From assembly GCA_964589175.1 (NCBI GenBank), contig CAZPRY010000013.1, positions 1-64,000 on the forward strand: 64,000 bases of DNA, in the 5' to 3' direction. The DNA is from CAZPRY01 sp964589175 (GTDB lineage Bacteria > Fidelibacterota > UBA2242). This document shows, piece after piece, positions 62,995 to 64,000 of this stretch. The notes beneath the pieces are model-generated. The model did not search any database and was not told the DNA's origin. It saw only the letters and a program-made list of their open reading frames with translations. The stretch's first letter is position 1. Each line of letters opens with the position of its first letter. A program made the position numbers and the translations under genes.

Positions 62995-64000
62995 CTATTC
63001 GCTGAGCCATTTTAACGTCTTTTCGGCCACGCTCGAGCCCGTAAACCCGAATTTTTCAGCCAAGACCGCATTGGGCGCCGAAGCCCCGAATCGATCCATA
63101 CCGATAAAGAGCAGCGGCCGGCGCGTTATGGCGTGCCAACCCTGCGCGACACCGGCCTCGACGACGACAACTCCGGCAGCGCTGGCTGGAATGACACTTT
63201 CGCGATAGCTGCTATCCTGCTGTAGAAACAACTCCAGCGACGGCATGGAAACCACGCGAACCACATGCCCTGCTTCATGCAGGATTTGAGCCGCGTCCAG
63301 GGCCACCTGGACTTCGGAACCGCTGCCCACAAGTACGAGTTCCGGACTTGATGCAGCTTCCGTCCGGAGTACATAGCCGCCCTTCCAGACAGATTTGGGA
63401 TCAAAGCCACCCGGCCAGACAAGTGGTTTTAGCTTCTGGCGCGTCAGCGCCAGAGCCGTCGGACCGTCCGTATTGCGAAGCGCGTAGGCCCAGGCCATGG
63501 CCGTCTCACGACCATCGGCAGGACGGAAAAGCGTCAGGTTCGGGATCGCCCGGATCGCCGCCATCTGTTCCACCGGCTGGTGTGTCGGTCCATCCTCACC
63601 GACAAAGATGCTGTCGTGGGTAAAAACATAATTGACCTGTAATTTCATCAGGGCCGCCAGGCGGATTGCCGGGCGCATGTAGTCGCTGAAAATGAAAAAT
63701 GTCCCGCCAAAGGGTATAAATCCACTGTAAAGCGCCATCCCGTTCATGATGCTGCCCATGGCATGTTCACGGATACCGAAATGGAAATTGCGGCCCTCAA
63801 ACTTACCGCGTGTGATATCGCTGAACGCCTTCAAATACGTATTGTTGGACGGCGCCAGATCGGCGGAACCGCCCACAAATCCCGGCACCAGTTCGGCGAT
63901 CTTCTGCATGATCTTCCCGGAAAGCGCCCGGGTCGCCGCGGCATCAGTAGGCGCAGCCGCCAGCAATTGCTCTTCGAGATCATCCGGCAAATCTTTATGC
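62995..64000 (-). CDS. tkt: Transketolase, C-terminal part (runs off the window)
   Basis: The frame is open through the right edge, so the N-terminal thiamin-diphosphate domain lies outside. The visible 335 codons cover the pyrimidine-binding domain (KIAELVPGFVGGSADLAPSN, FGIREHAMGSIMNGMAL, FFIFSDYMRPAIRLAALM, THDSIFVGEDGPTHQPVEQ) and the C-terminal domain (ELVLVGSGSEVQVALDAA, VVSMPSLELFLQQD). The catalytic Glu (in the FGIREHAM stretch) and the substrate-binding His residues are present. The enzyme moves two-carbon units in the pentose phosphate pathway. An apparent TTG start at 63990 is not the true start. Confidence 0.95.
   Translation of the reverse strand, partial: HKDLPDDLEEQLLAAAPTDAAATRALSGKIMQKIAELVPGFVGGSADLAPSNNTYLKAFSDITRGKFEGRNFHFGIREHAMGSIMNGMALYSGFIPFGGTFFIFSDYMRPAIRLAALMKLQVNYVFTHDSIFVGEDGPTHQPVEQMAAIRAIPNLTLFRPADGRETAMAWAYALRNTDGPTALALTRQKLKPLVWPGGFDPKSVWKGGYVLRTEAASSPELVLVGSGSEVQVALDAAQILHEAGHVVRVVSMPSLELFLQQDSSYRESVIPASAAGVVVVEAGVAQGWHAITRRPLLFIGMDRFGASAPNAVLAEKFGFTGSSVAEKTLKWLSE

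Overview
The window looks like part of a chromosome of a Gram-negative bacterium of the FCB assemblage, perhaps Calditrichota or a KSB1-like lineage; the exact phylum is inference. The grounds are many secreted proteins ending in a type IX secretion (Por) sorting domain (a YPNPFN motif, then a GIY-type strand and a terminal LLK/LMK), several lipoproteins, a SusB-type GH97 glucosidase and a DUF5020 outer-membrane protein. Most genes are moderately GC-rich with clear Shine-Dalgarno sites. The block around 50-59.5 kb is AT-richer, lacks clear Shine-Dalgarno sites and is probably foreign.

Layout. 0-6.6 kb: the 5' end of an alanine-dehydrogenase-like gene, a degenerate 21-bp repeat array, an AT-rich DUF7000-like gene, a sorted BNR/Ycf48-like propeller protein, an RsiV/DUF3298 lipoprotein, a POT/MFS transporter and a DUF5020 protein. 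6.7-12.2 kb (minus strand): an Rrf2 regulator, a porin and pstS-C-A-B for phosphate uptake. 12.4-17 kb: an M3 peptidase lipoprotein, a WYL regulator, a RibD-C reductase and a lipoprotein. 17-27.6 kb (minus): a frameshifted C25 (gingipain-like) peptidase and four paralogous FG-GAP propeller proteins, all with sorting domains. 27.8-31.5 kb: a second 21-bp array upstream of a small helical protein, an acyl-ACP thioesterase, a membrane protein, a decayed radical SAM gene and a TauE/SafE half-protein. 31.6-36.5 kb: GH97 and a six-hairpin glycosidase. 36.7-49 kb: an HTH-EIIA regulator overlapping a CBS-containing antiporter, a metallophosphatase/PQQ sorted protein, CorA, a tiny zinc-ribbon protein, an FGE-like lipoprotein, a FlgO/CsgG-like lipoprotein and a CxxCxGxG membrane protein pair.

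49-59.7 kb is an accessory island. It holds a third 21-bp array, a type I restriction-modification operon ordered hsdR-hsdS-prrC-like-hsdM, a HigBA-type toxin-antitoxin pair, covarying hairpins on both sides of the operon, two attC-like inverted-repeat sites and a 432-bp tandem repeat made of palindromic modules. The prrC-like gene keeps the ATPase motifs of the PrrC anticodon nuclease and an R-x3-E ... H arrangement matching its catalytic triad, so the locus probably couples restriction to tRNA cleavage as a backup defence.

59.8-64 kb: upp, a remnant of an amidohydrolase, a 7TM/PAS sensor split by an in-frame stop, tRNA-Leu(TAA) and tRNA-Cys(GCA) among broken tRNA copies that carry small palindromic insertions, a small cysteine-rich protein and the C-terminal part of transketolase.

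The most unusual features are the three unrelated-sequence arrays that share one 21-bp period, the PrrC-containing island with its structured borders, and the palindrome-invaded tRNA copies. At least four genes show disabling lesions, so either this genome is decaying or the assembly contains errors; raw reads would decide.
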